Shown: piece by piece, positions 21,821 through 31,559 of the stretch
Layout of the letters: each line of letters begins with the position of its first letter
Position numbering within the stretch: position 1 is the stretch's first letter
Assembly (NCBI GenBank): GCA_002869335.1
Contig: PKTE01000070.1
Location: 1-38,242 of the forward strand
DNA: 38,242 nt
Direction of reading: 5' to 3'
Source of the DNA: Salinivirgaceae bacterium
GTDB lineage: Bacteria; Bacteroidota; Bacteroidia; Bacteroidales; Salinivirgaceae
Program-made: the position numbers and the translations under genes
Notes under the pieces: model-generated
Seen by the model: the letters and a program-made list of their open reading frames with translations, nothing else
Databases searched by the model: none
Told to the model about the DNA's origin: nothing

Positions 21821-24151
21821 CTAGCTTAAGAACTTTTTCATTTTATTAAGCAACAAATAAGAAGAAATCGGTTTGGTTACATAATCATCGCAACCAGCCT
21901 CTTTTGCTTTATGAGCATCATCTGCCATTGCAAATGCTGTTTGAGCAATAATTGGAATATCTGGAGCGAGTTTTTTGATATAGCGAGTGGAATCGTAGCC
22001 ATTTAATTCAGGCAAGCGTATATCCATTAATATAATATCAACATTGCGAGCCTTAACAATTTCAATAGCCTCGTATCCTGTTTTTGCCCTATGAACATTG
22101 AGCCTGTTTCTCTTTAAAAGTGATGCCAAATAAATAAACGAAGTATCCTCATCTTCTACAATCAACACATCCATTCCAACGAATTGCTGCCACTCCTTAT
22201 ATTCTTCCTTACGCTCAATCACCTTACCTCCAGACTCATATGGCAACATAAATGTGAATACCGAACCTTCTCCTTCAATAGAATCAACGCTAATTTCACC
22301 GCCTAACAGATCAATCAATCCTTTGGTAACTGTAAGTCCCAACCCGGTTCCACGATATACTTTATCAGCAGTATTTTCGAGTCTTCTAAAGCGTTCAAAA
22401 ATTTGCTTTTGAGCTAATTCTGGAATACCTATTCCGGTATCCTTAATTGTAAAAGTTATTTTCTTGTTTTTAACTGTAGTATCGATACTAATTTTTCCTT
22501 CGTTTGTAAATTTCAGCGCATTGGAAATTAAATTTTGGAAAATCTGCATCAACCTGCTTTTATCTGTAAAAATCCAACCTTGTTGACTATCTGCCAGCCC
22601 ATTAAACTCAAGTTGAATAGGTTTGGCACTCATATCAATCTCTTTCAGATACATACGTTCAAGGTCTTTCAGTAATTCATTCAAATTAAAGTTAACCTTA
22701 TAAATTTTTAGCACCTTGGCTTCAATCTTTGATATGTCAATAATATCATCAATAAGCTGTAGTAATTGATGGCTATTTTTTTCGATTAAGCTGAAATACT
22801 CCTTTTTTTCATCTTGTGGAATATCTTCCTGAAGCAAAAGCTCAGCAAAACCGATCACTCCGTTCATTGGTGTTCGGATTTCATGGGACATATTTGCTAA
22901 AAATGCTGATTTTAATCTGTCTGATTCTTCAGCAAGCATTTTAGCCTTAACTAATTCTCTTTCTGCCTGTTTCCGCGCGGTAACTTCTCGCACAATAGAT
23001 AATGCAGTATTACCGACTCCCGGAACTAATCTTGACTCAAAAAATGATTGTTTTCCATGTAAATTCAATTGATACTCATGAATTACATGCTGTCTTGTAC
23101 GTATAACCTGCTTTACTTTTTCCAAATTTTCCGCTGCAATATTTGGAGGAAGAACTTCCATTGCATTCTTTCCTAGAAAATCTTCTGGTTCATAAATTAA
23201 GTTTTTGTATTGCCCTTTAGGTGCATGGAAGTCAATGAAATTACCGTTTTTATCCTGTATAAACATCATGTCAGGAATAGCACTTAACATAGCGTTTTTT
23301 TCTTCCATTTTAAAAAGCCTCTCATTTTCGAGTTTCCGAATTTGAGTTACATCCTGTATAATCCCGAAAATTAAAGTAGGCTTTCCATCCTCCTCAATTA
23401 ACTCACAATTTATGATATGGTAACATTTTTCATCGTTTACACCTATGGTATATTCATATTTAAACCTTTTCTCTGCAAAGATCTGCTCTCGCATTGCCTT
23501 GCTAATAAGAGCTTTATCATTATAATTCAAGAAACCCAAATATTTGCGCATTGAGATACCTTCATTTTTAGGAATCCCTAACAAATCAAATATTTGATCT
23601 GAGAAAAATGTTGCATCATTTTCTAAGTTCCATTCAAAATATGCTAACCTGGCAATTTGTTGAGCACTATTCAATTTGTACTCGCTAGCCTCTATCTTAC
23701 GCAGAATATTCTTACGATTAGTAACATCTGAAACCCAAAAAATTAGATTCTGCGACCCAATTGTTTTTACTTTTGATATATGCCCTTCAAAATATTTTAA
23801 TTGATTATCTATTTCAAGTGCATATTCAATTGTAGTTTGCAATTCAGTGTTTAATACTCGATTGATTCCATCCATTGCAATTTTTGCAACTTCTTTAGGT
23901 AAAACATCTGAGAATTTTTTACCTAAAAGTTCACTTCGTTGCTTGTATAACAATGAATCTTTATCGGTAAGAATATCGAGATAAACTCCATCCTGATCAA
24001 TTACGAAAACAATATCTGGTAAAGAATGAATTAAAGCTTCGAGATATTCAATATGTTCTAATGATTTTTCACTTTTCAGAATAGAACGGAGTCTTTCATT
24101 CTCATCTTCTAGTGCTTTTATCTTCTTTTTATAATCATCTTCCTGGCTCAT
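21821..24151 (-). CDS. PAS-domain hybrid histidine kinase with C-terminal receiver
   Basis: HisKA FLANMSHEIRTPMNGVIGF, HATPase DTGIGIP/GTGLGLT, REC DIILMDIRLPELNG. Confidence 0.95.
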   Translation of the reverse strand: MSQEDDYKKKIKALEDENERLRSILKSEKSLEHIEYLEALIHSLPDIVFVIDQDGVYLDILTDKDSLLYKQRSELLGKKFSDVLPKEVAKIAMDGINRVLNTELQTTIEYALEIDNQLKYFEGHISKVKTIGSQNLIFWVSDVTNRKNILRKIEASEYKLNSAQQIARLAYFEWNLENDATFFSDQIFDLLGIPKNEGISMRKYLGFLNYNDKALISKAMREQIFAEKRFKYEYTIGVNDEKCYHIINCELIEEDGKPTLIFGIIQDVTQIRKLENERLFKMEEKNAMLSAIPDMMFIQDKNGNFIDFHAPKGQYKNLIYEPEDFLGKNAMEVLPPNIAAENLEKVKQVIRTRQHVIHEYQLNLHGKQSFFESRLVPGVGNTALSIVREVTARKQAERELVKAKMLAEESDRLKSAFLANMSHEIRTPMNGVIGFAELLLQEDIPQDEKKEYFSLIEKNSHQLLQLIDDIIDISKIEAKVLKIYKVNFNLNELLKDLERMYLKEIDMSAKPIQLEFNGLADSQQGWIFTDKSRLMQIFQNLISNALKFTNEGKISIDTTVKNKKITFTIKDTGIGIPELAQKQIFERFRRLENTADKVYRGTGLGLTVTKGLIDLLGGEISVDSIEGEGSVFTFMLPYESGGKVIERKEEYKEWQQFVGMDVLIVEDEDTSFIYLASLLKRNRLNVHRAKTGYEAIEIVKARNVDIILMDIRLPELNGYDSTRYIKKLAPDIPIIAQTAFAMADDAHKAKEAGCDDYVTKPISSYLLLNKMKKFLS

Positions 24152-24160
24152 AATAACCTC

Positions 24161-25246
24161 CTACTTCTCTTTATCACTCATATAAGCAGGTAATGTAAAA
24201 GTAAAAGTACTTCCTTCATTCAACTTACTTTCAACATATAGGTCGCCATTGTTTCTTTTAGCAAATTCTTTACATAAAATAAGTCCAAGGCCTGTACCCT
24301 CCTCGTTTTCCGTACCTAATTTTGAATTACTATAGCCTATTTTAAAAAGCTTTTCTATTTCCTCTTCAGTTATTCCAATGCCGTTATCTTTGATGCTAAT
24401 TTGAACATACTTTTCATCAATTGATGTACCTATACTAATTGTACCTTCTTTATGAGTAAATTTAATTGCATTAGAAAGAATATTTCGAATCATTGAATTT
24501 ACCATATCAGTATCAGCCCATGCTTCTACAGACTCATCAATGTCTATTACAATTTCAATTTGCTTAAGTTCAGCACTTGCTTTGGCTAGAGCGATATTCT
24601 CCATCATTAACCTATGAATATTAACTTTTCGAGGTTTAAATGATAAACGGCCTGTCTGAGCACGAGACCATTGTAATAAGTTTTCTAAGAGTGAGTGGAG
24701 CTGTTTCGATGATCTGTAAATTAAATTGATAAACTCTTGTTTCTCATCATCTGTAAACGATTGCAGGTCTTGAGATAATACTTCAGTAAGTCCAAGAAAA
24801 CCCGCAATGGGGTTTTTAAGATCATGAGCAATAATTGAAAAGAATTTATCTTTACTGGAGTTAAGTTCGTCGAGTTGCTTTCTTTGTTTTTCAATTTCTT
24901 TCTTTTGGTTATTGATGATATTGTATGCCTTGCGCAAATCAACCATTTTACCAAAAAGTTCTATTGTACGTTGACGAAATTTATTATTAGTACGCTCTAA
25001 AGCTGTTCTTTTGTTATTTATCTCTTCATTTTTCTTTTCAAGCTCCTCATTCTGAATACTTATAATCTTTTTTGCTTTTTTCAGATCAATCATTTTACCG
25101 AACAACTCTATAGTGCGCTGTCTCGATTTCTGATGTTGCAACTCTACCTTATCCCTCTGACCTTCAAGCTCTTCATTCTTATGCTGAATTTCTTTGATCA
25201 GATCAGTAAGTCTCTTTCGCTCGGAATTCTTAAATTCTTCTTCCAT
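24161..25246 (-). CDS. Soluble histidine kinase with duplicated N-terminal coiled-coil
   Basis: FFSIIAHDLKNPIAGFLG, NAIKFTH, DNGIGI, GTGLGL; ATG at 25246 preferred over TTG at 25252. Confidence 0.92.
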   Translation of the reverse strand: MEEEFKNSERKRLTDLIKEIQHKNEELEGQRDKVELQHQKSRQRTIELFGKMIDLKKAKKIISIQNEELEKKNEEINNKRTALERTNNKFRQRTIELFGKMVDLRKAYNIINNQKKEIEKQRKQLDELNSSKDKFFSIIAHDLKNPIAGFLGLTEVLSQDLQSFTDDEKQEFINLIYRSSKQLHSLLENLLQWSRAQTGRLSFKPRKVNIHRLMMENIALAKASAELKQIEIVIDIDESVEAWADTDMVNSMIRNILSNAIKFTHKEGTISIGTSIDEKYVQISIKDNGIGITEEEIEKLFKIGYSNSKLGTENEEGTGLGLILCKEFAKRNNGDLYVESKLNEGSTFTFTLPAYMSDKEK

Positions 25247-25446
25247 CCACAAAATGATTTTTGCAAAATTACAAAAATATGCTTTCTATTAACATTAATT
25301 ACAACTCTTTCAGAATTTATTTAAGCTTTTGGGTTTCAACAATTATTTCTTATTCAAATCATTTAATTGTTAAATATGTTTGTCTCAAATCCATTCATGC
25401 GTATATTCGCACACTTAATTCAAATTCTTGATCAAGATACAATTTT

Positions 25447-26193
25447 ATGCATTTAATTAAAAGACTTTTATTTAAAATACTGGGTTTACAAAAATATCTA
25501 CAAACCATAAGAAACATTTTCTTCTTTAGCTATAATAACGGTTTTCTTAAAAATAAAGAAGAATACCTTGTTCATTATTACATCAAAAACCTTATTAAAA
25601 AAGGTGATAATATTATTGACATTGGTGCAAACCTTGGTTATTACAGCAAAATATTTGCTCAACTGACAGGAAAATCAGGGCAAGTATATTCTGTAGAACC
25701 AGTTGAAACGTTTAGAAAAGTGCTCGAAAGTAGTATTAAAAAGCACGATAACGTAAAAGTGTTACCTTATGCTTTAGGAGTAGATGACGGAAAAGAAATA
25801 GATATGGGATTGCCCTTGACAAGTAAATATCTTAGTCATGGAAGAACAAAAATAGTTGACAGCCAGCCTAATGATAACTATGCCTTTAAATTTAAGGCTA
25901 CCATGAAGCATCCCAATCTATTATTTAGTTCGATAAAAAAGATCGATTACATTAAATGTGATATCGAAGGTTATGAGGTAGTTGTTATTCCTGCCATGAA
26001 AGAGTTAATAGAAAAGCATACGCCCACAATTCAGATTGAGACTGATGGTGACAATAGAAAAGTAATAATGGATTTACTTTTAACGCTAGGCTACAAGGTA
26101 TTTTATGTAAGTCGAAAAGGTCTGGAACCTTACGAATTATCTCATTCTGGATTTACGGGAGACTTAATTTTTATACATCAGGATAAATTATAG
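25447..26193 (+). CDS. FkbM family methyltransferase
   Basis: IIDIGANLGYYSKIFAQLTGKSGQVYSVEPV, IDYIKCDIEGYE. Confidence 0.87.
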   Translation: MHLIKRLLFKILGLQKYLQTIRNIFFFSYNNGFLKNKEEYLVHYYIKNLIKKGDNIIDIGANLGYYSKIFAQLTGKSGQVYSVEPVETFRKVLESSIKKHDNVKVLPYALGVDDGKEIDMGLPLTSKYLSHGRTKIVDSQPNDNYAFKFKATMKHPNLLFSSIKKIDYIKCDIEGYEVVVIPAMKELIEKHTPTIQIETDGDNRKVIMDLLLTLGYKVFYVSRKGLEPYELSHSGFTGDLIFIHQDKL

Positions 26194-26197
26194 AAAT

Positions 26198-26224
26198 AAA
26201 GGCCGGGAAAATTACCCGGCCTTT
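26198..26224. terminator. Bidirectional intrinsic terminator
   Basis: AAAGGCCGGG-aaaatta-CCCGGCCTTT. Confidence 0.9.
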
Positions 26225-26231
26225 GATTTAT

Positions 26232-26399
26232 TTAGGAGTGACCACCAATCACAATTCTCATTATTTTGATGTTTAACACTGTAAACCTCCATATTTGCCA
26301 AATAATACTTTTTCTAAAAAACCGGGTAGCCGGTCCAGGAATGGTTGTAAATGCACCATTATCGTATGGATCTATTTCTTTATTTCTACGTATTTTCAT
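26232..26399 (-). CDS. Small ORF, 55 aa, uncharacterised basic protein
   Basis: MKIRRNKEIDPYDNGAFTTIPGPATRFFRKSIIWQIWRFTVLNIKIMRIVIGGHS*; 23 nt after the SQR-like stop, 7 nt before the terminator. Confidence 0.65.
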   Translation of the reverse strand: MKIRRNKEIDPYDNGAFTTIPGPATRFFRKSIIWQIWRFTVLNIKIMRIVIGGHS

Positions 26400-26422
26400 C
26401 TTTCTAAATTTTAATGTATTGA

Positions 26423-27883
26423 CTACTCAGGAATTAAATGCCATAAAAACTTCGCTTTTGCTTTATATAAAAACATATAGTGCAAAACTAATTTCACCCA
26501 GTGCCCTGCAAGACCTGCCTCACCTACTGTATATCTTATATCTCTGCCCCAATCAGGGTATTTTTCAATATCCTGTACAATTGGGAAAACAGTCATTGTA
26601 GCTGCAAGCCCGCTTCTAAAACCGTAACCGGCAGAAACAACACATGCCGCACCCATTCTGGCCATTGAAGCTTTATGCTTATGATTTTCTGTATTTTTCT
26701 TAATTCGATCAGCAATATTTTCTGCAACAATCTTTCCCATAACACCCGAAGGCATTCCTGTCCGCGGTGGCGTTGGAAAAATTTCAGTACCATTTTTGCT
26801 TTTCATTGGTTTTGAAATACCATGAGGTGGAGCAAATGCAATTCCTGGTGCATATAAATTTTTATACTCTGGATTTTGGTAAATAGAAGGCCAATCTGCT
26901 CCTGACCATTCCTCGTAAGGTTTAGCAGTATAATCAGCATCAACTTTCATAAATCCATTCGGCGCAAATACTTTAGCTGTAACATCCGCTCCATTTTTAT
27001 CGAAGGTTGGTAGATTAATACCACTAAACGAAGGTATAAGCATTGCATAATCGTAGTTCAATTCATGCTTTTCTCCATCAAGTGTTTCGAAGTAAACAGC
27101 TTTTTCATCGACTTTCTGCACTCCTGCGCGTTTTATCCAACGGATACCATATTCAGCCAAAATAGATTCGGTAAATACTTTTGTTGATGTGATATATCCG
27201 TTCCTCTTCACATAAGCGCCACCCATACCAAAATCACCTACCTCATACTCATTTGTGATCCAAACAATATCAGCTAATTTGTTCAGTTTCCGTTTATTAA
27301 TTTCGTGTGCAATATTTAATGCATACTCAAATGCGGCACCCTGACAAGTAGCCTTTGGATGTCCTGTACCTATAACGATGGTTTGTTTTTCACCATTCTT
27401 CAGTTTTTCAAAAACCTTCTTAAGGTTTTCCCAGGCTTCTTCGGCATGAGGATAAGTGCAAACAGACTGCACCAATCCAGCTTCAGGACCTAACCCAGGA
27501 GTAGTGTCAAATCGAAGTCTCGGACCTGTTGCATTTACAAGGTAATCGTATTCAATAGTTACCTCCTGTCCGGCTTTTTCTTTGCTTGTATATTTAGCTT
27601 TTAGAAAGGGTTTACTGTTTTGCGCATCACCTTCAGGATATAAAGACACTGCTTTGGCCTGATGGTATTCGATTTTTTGTTTTTTGTAAACCGGAGCTAA
27701 ATCAAAGATTACTTTTTTTGATTTCATTCTACCAATGCCTACCCAAATATTGGAAGGAACCCATTGATAATTTTTATTAGGGCTGACAACAACTACATTA
27801 TGTTTCTTCCCTAGTTTTCGTTTAAGAGTAAGAGCAGCGGTATGTCCGGAGATACCTGCACCTAAAACAACTACTTGTGCCAT
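26423..27883 (-). CDS. FAD/NAD(P)-dependent oxidoreductase, sulfide:quinone oxidoreductase-like
   Basis: VVVLGAGISGHTAALTLKRKLG, DYLVNATGPRLRFD, Cys in QSVCTYP, KATCQGA and GAACVVS. Confidence 0.8.
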   Translation of the reverse strand: MAQVVVLGAGISGHTAALTLKRKLGKKHNVVVVSPNKNYQWVPSNIWVGIGRMKSKKVIFDLAPVYKKQKIEYHQAKAVSLYPEGDAQNSKPFLKAKYTSKEKAGQEVTIEYDYLVNATGPRLRFDTTPGLGPEAGLVQSVCTYPHAEEAWENLKKVFEKLKNGEKQTIVIGTGHPKATCQGAAFEYALNIAHEINKRKLNKLADIVWITNEYEVGDFGMGGAYVKRNGYITSTKVFTESILAEYGIRWIKRAGVQKVDEKAVYFETLDGEKHELNYDYAMLIPSFSGINLPTFDKNGADVTAKVFAPNGFMKVDADYTAKPYEEWSGADWPSIYQNPEYKNLYAPGIAFAPPHGISKPMKSKNGTEIFPTPPRTGMPSGVMGKIVAENIADRIKKNTENHKHKASMARMGAACVVSAGYGFRSGLAATMTVFPIVQDIEKYPDWGRDIRYTVGEAGLAGHWVKLVLHYMFLYKAKAKFLWHLIPE

Positions 27884-27921
27884 AATATTTATTGTAAATT
27901 ACATTTCGACATATCTAGAAC

Positions 27922-27934
27922 ATTCGATACGAAT
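27922..27934. repeat. Short inverted repeat upstream of SQR-like gene
   Basis: ATTCG-ata-CGAAT. Confidence 0.45.
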
Positions 27935-27964
27935 ATACAATTTTTTAATGAAAAAACGGGACCC

Positions 27965-27995
27965 TATGTAAAATGTCAAATCAACATTTTACATA
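27965..27995. repeat. Perfect 12-bp inverted repeat in SQR-like/SUMF1 intergenic region
   Basis: TATGTAAAATGT-caaatca-ACATTTTACATA. Confidence 0.8.
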
Positions 27996-28037
27996 CAATA
28001 AATCAATAAAATAATATACGAAGATATAATATCAGGA

Positions 28038-29165
28038 CTAATTTAGATCTTTGACCAATCTGAATCCATTGGCATTATTAGTAATTAGAGGTGAACTAAA
28101 ATCACGATATGAAACACGACAGAATACGGCATCGCCATTCCAAATGCCACCTCTTAAAACTTTTTCAACACCATTGTCCGGACCTGTAGGGTTGTTCTCT
28201 GGTGAAACCTCATAATAAGCCTCATCATACCAGTCATTACACCATTCCCACACATTTCCGCTCATATCATGAATACCCAACTCGTTTGCTCTTCGGGTAC
28301 CTACAGCATGAGCTGAGTTTTCTGCATTTTCAACATACCATGCAACGGCTCCAATATCATTTCCACCTGCAAATATTGTAGAATCAGTTTCGTTCCCACC
28401 ACGGGCAGCAAACTCCCATTCCGCTTCTGTTGGTAAACGGCCACCCTGATGTTCGCAATATAATTTTGCACCATACCAACTAACCTCAACAACAGGAAAG
28501 TTTTCTTTCCCATGAACCGGCACATATTGGCCTGCTTGATATTTAATTTGGATGTTAGAAGATTGTAAGTCAATAATAGTTTCTCCTTGATAAACTCCCA
28601 TTGAGTCAATATCAATTTCATTTAAAAATTGTGCGAAATAGTAATTTGTTACTTCATGCTTAGAGATATAAAAAGAATCAACTGCTACGCTGTGAATAGG
28701 CAATTCATGGCTGAAACAAGAATACATATTATTTGAAGCACAGCCCATATCATATATACCCCCTTCAACTAATATCATTTCCATGGGCGTAATTTCTATT
28801 TCGGTATAGATCTCAACTGTAACCTGAGCTCTGGAACTCTTTTGATCAGTATCAACTGCTTCAGCTGTAAGTAAATATTGACCTTCTTCGATACCAATTG
28901 TGCTCCATACGTAACGATAAGGCGCTTCAGCATCTTCATTAATAAGATAATCGTCAATATAAAATTTTACTTTATACAGATTTCCATCGGGATCATCAGC
29001 CTCTGTAATGATAGTTACATTTTGCCCTTGCTCATAGGTTTGACCGTTATTCGGACTAGTAATTATAATGGATGGCTTAGAATTTCCGTCATCCTCATCA
29101 CCTGCACAAGCTCCAAGTAATAGAGCCATAGCAATAAAAAGCAGATAAAAGATATTTGTTTTCAT
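28038..29165 (-). CDS. Lipoprotein with Ig-like domain and SUMF1/formylglycine-generating-enzyme-like domain
   Basis: Lipobox LLGAC; EGGIYDMGC...EVSWYGAKLYCEHQGGRLPTEAEWEFAARGG...NVWEWCNDWY...NGFRLV. Confidence 0.9.
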   Translation of the reverse strand: MKTNIFYLLFIAMALLLGACAGDEDDGNSKPSIIITSPNNGQTYEQGQNVTIITEADDPDGNLYKVKFYIDDYLINEDAEAPYRYVWSTIGIEEGQYLLTAEAVDTDQKSSRAQVTVEIYTEIEITPMEMILVEGGIYDMGCASNNMYSCFSHELPIHSVAVDSFYISKHEVTNYYFAQFLNEIDIDSMGVYQGETIIDLQSSNIQIKYQAGQYVPVHGKENFPVVEVSWYGAKLYCEHQGGRLPTEAEWEFAARGGNETDSTIFAGGNDIGAVAWYVENAENSAHAVGTRRANELGIHDMSGNVWEWCNDWYDEAYYEVSPENNPTGPDNGVEKVLRGGIWNGDAVFCRVSYRDFSSPLITNNANGFRLVKDLN

Positions 29166-29239
29166 TTTTCTTTTCGTTGATTCTTTGACAAAAATATAAA
29201 TACCTAACGAAAAATTAATCGGAATACTATTTAAATAAA

Positions 29240-29267
29240 AAAACCGACCTCAAATGGGGTCGGTTTT
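29240..29267. terminator. Intrinsic terminator downstream of lpdA
   Basis: AAAACCGACC-tcaaatgg-GGTCGGTTTT. Confidence 0.88.
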
Positions 29268-29285
29268 AGTGTAAGTTATATCAAA

Positions 29286-30677
29286 TTAAATATGAATCAC
29301 TTCATCATAAGCTGCAGCTGCAGCTTCCATAATTGCCTCAGACATGGTTGGGTGTGGATGAATTGCTTTAATCAACTCGTGACCGGTTGTTTCCAATTTT
29401 TTAGCAACAACTAATTCAGCAATCATTTCTGTTACATTTAACCCTACCATATGACCGCCTAGTAATTCACCATACTTGGCATCAAAGATAAGTTTAATGA
29501 AACCATCTTTGTTCCCTGCTGCTGATGCTTTACCTGATGCTGTGTAAGGGAATTTACCAACTTTTACTTCATAACCAGCTTCTTTAGCTTGCTTTTCTGT
29601 CATTCCAACTGAAGCAACTTCAGGAACCGTATAAGTAGCACCCGGAATATTATTATAGTCTATTGGTTGTGGATTTTCACCAGCCATTTTCTCAACGGCA
29701 CAAATTCCTTCGGCTGATGCTACGTGAGCCAAGGCAGGGCCATGCACAATATCACCAATGGCATATACTCCATCAACGTTTGTTTTATAGAATTCGTCAA
29801 CTTTCACTTTACCGTTTTCCAGCTCAATTCCCATTTCTTCAATCCCAATACCTTCAAGATTAGGAGTTATACCAACAGCTGAAAGCACTACATCTGCTTC
29901 ATGCTGCTCTTCTCCCTTTTTGGTTTTAATGGTTACCTTACATTTTTTACCTGAAGTGTCAACCTTTTCAACTGAAGAGTTAGTCATAACTTTCATACCT
30001 GCCTTTTTGAAAGTGCGAGCCATTTGCTTTGAAACTTCTTCATCCTCATTAGGTAAAATATTTGGCAAGAATTCAACTAATGTAACTTTAGTTCCAATAG
30101 TTGAATAGAAATATGCAAACTCACTTCCAATGGCACCTGATCCAACCACAATCATCGATTCCGGTTTTTTATCAAGGGTCATTGCCTTGCGATAGCCAAT
30201 AATCTTTTTACCATCTTGTTTAAGGTTAGGTAGCTCTTTTGAGCGAGCTCCAGTTGCCAACATTATATTTTTGGCTTCGTAGGTCTTTTTGTTGCCTTTC
30301 TCGTCAGATACTTCGACTTTTCCTTTGGAGACTATTTTACCGAAACCATTAATTACTTCAACTTTATTCTTTTTGAAAAGGAACTCTATTCCTTTACTCA
30401 TGTTTCCAGCTACTTCACGGCTGCGACCAACCATTCCTTCAAAATCTGCCTCCACGTCACCATTAATTTTCACACCGTAATCTGCAGCATGTTTCGTATA
30501 ATCAAAAACCTGTGCTGATTTTAAAAGCGACTTGGTTGGAATACATCCCCAGTTTAGGCAAATACCTCCTAGCTCAGCTTTTTCAATTACAGCAGTTTTC
30601 ATTCCTAATTGAGAAGCCCTGATTGCTGCCACATAACCACCAGGACCACTTCCTATAACTATTAAATCGTAACTCAT
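29286..30677 (-). CDS. lpdA: Dihydrolipoyl dehydrogenase
   Basis: 463 aa, GGICLNWGCIPTKSLL redox motif, HPHPTMSEAIMEAA. Confidence 0.96.
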   Translation of the reverse strand: MSYDLIVIGSGPGGYVAAIRASQLGMKTAVIEKAELGGICLNWGCIPTKSLLKSAQVFDYTKHAADYGVKINGDVEADFEGMVGRSREVAGNMSKGIEFLFKKNKVEVINGFGKIVSKGKVEVSDEKGNKKTYEAKNIMLATGARSKELPNLKQDGKKIIGYRKAMTLDKKPESMIVVGSGAIGSEFAYFYSTIGTKVTLVEFLPNILPNEDEEVSKQMARTFKKAGMKVMTNSSVEKVDTSGKKCKVTIKTKKGEEQHEADVVLSAVGITPNLEGIGIEEMGIELENGKVKVDEFYKTNVDGVYAIGDIVHGPALAHVASAEGICAVEKMAGENPQPIDYNNIPGATYTVPEVASVGMTEKQAKEAGYEVKVGKFPYTASGKASAAGNKDGFIKLIFDAKYGELLGGHMVGLNVTEMIAELVVAKKLETTGHELIKAIHPHPTMSEAIMEAAAAAYDEVIHI

Positions 30678-30689
30678 GATATTACTTTT

Positions 30690-31547
30690 CTATTGTTTAT
30701 TATTCAATTTAGATTTTACTGTTTTATGAACGCCAATTTTATTCATTACAAATAAAAGCATTCTGGCTACCAAAAACATAAAAAGTAATGCGAAAATTAT
30801 TGATGCTCCAGAAGGAACATCTATTTTAAATGAAATTAGCAGCCCGGCAAATATTCCTATGAAAGAGAGAACAACCGAGTATAACATAATGTTTTTATAG
30901 TTGTAACTATACATATTGACAATAGCCTGAGGTACTGTCAACAATGAAATTACAAGAATAATTCCGGCAACCTTGATACTAAAAACGATGGTTAAAGCAA
31001 CCAAAGTTGATGTAAATAATGACATTATTTCTACCGGGAGGTTATGTGTACGTGCATAACTCTGATCAAATGCTATGAACATTATAATTTTATGAAAAAG
31101 CATAAAAAATACAACTACCACAATAGATAATCCTGCAAGCAGATAGACATCCAGCGCTGTTACCGTTAAAATGCTTCCAAAAAGATATGTCATTAAGTTT
31201 GGTGTATAACCTGGAGTAATGTAAATAAATAAAACCCCCAGGGCCATTCCAGCTGACCACCAAATACCAATCAAACTATCATTACGCATAAATCTTTTAT
31301 TGGAAAAAAGATCAATGCCCACAGCTGAAAAAACGGCAAATGCTGCAGCGCCGAAAACAGGGTTAAAACCCAGATAATATGCTATTCCTATTCCTCCAAA
31401 TGATGCATGCGTAATACCACCACTTAAAAATACCATCCGACGCGAAACAATATACGTCCCGATAATTCCTGCAGAAATACTTGCAAATAATGCTGCCAAA
31501 ACGGTATTTGTGAAAAAATCATATTGAAAAAGCTCTCCCAAATTCAT
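30690..31547 (-). CDS. Zinc/manganese-type ABC transporter permease (ZnuB/MntB family)
   Basis: 285 aa, multi-TM, LSGGITHASFGGIGIAYYLG. Confidence 0.9.
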   Translation of the reverse strand: MNLGELFQYDFFTNTVLAALFASISAGIIGTYIVSRRMVFLSGGITHASFGGIGIAYYLGFNPVFGAAAFAVFSAVGIDLFSNKRFMRNDSLIGIWWSAGMALGVLFIYITPGYTPNLMTYLFGSILTVTALDVYLLAGLSIVVVVFFMLFHKIIMFIAFDQSYARTHNLPVEIMSLFTSTLVALTIVFSIKVAGIILVISLLTVPQAIVNMYSYNYKNIMLYSVVLSFIGIFAGLLISFKIDVPSGASIIFALLFMFLVARMLLFVMNKIGVHKTVKSKLNNKQ

Positions 31548-31559
31548 CTATCCAACTGT

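Noticed and set aside
26266-26601. 111-aa plus-strand ORF
   Set aside because: Antisense to the SQR-like 3' end and to the better-supported 55-aa ORF
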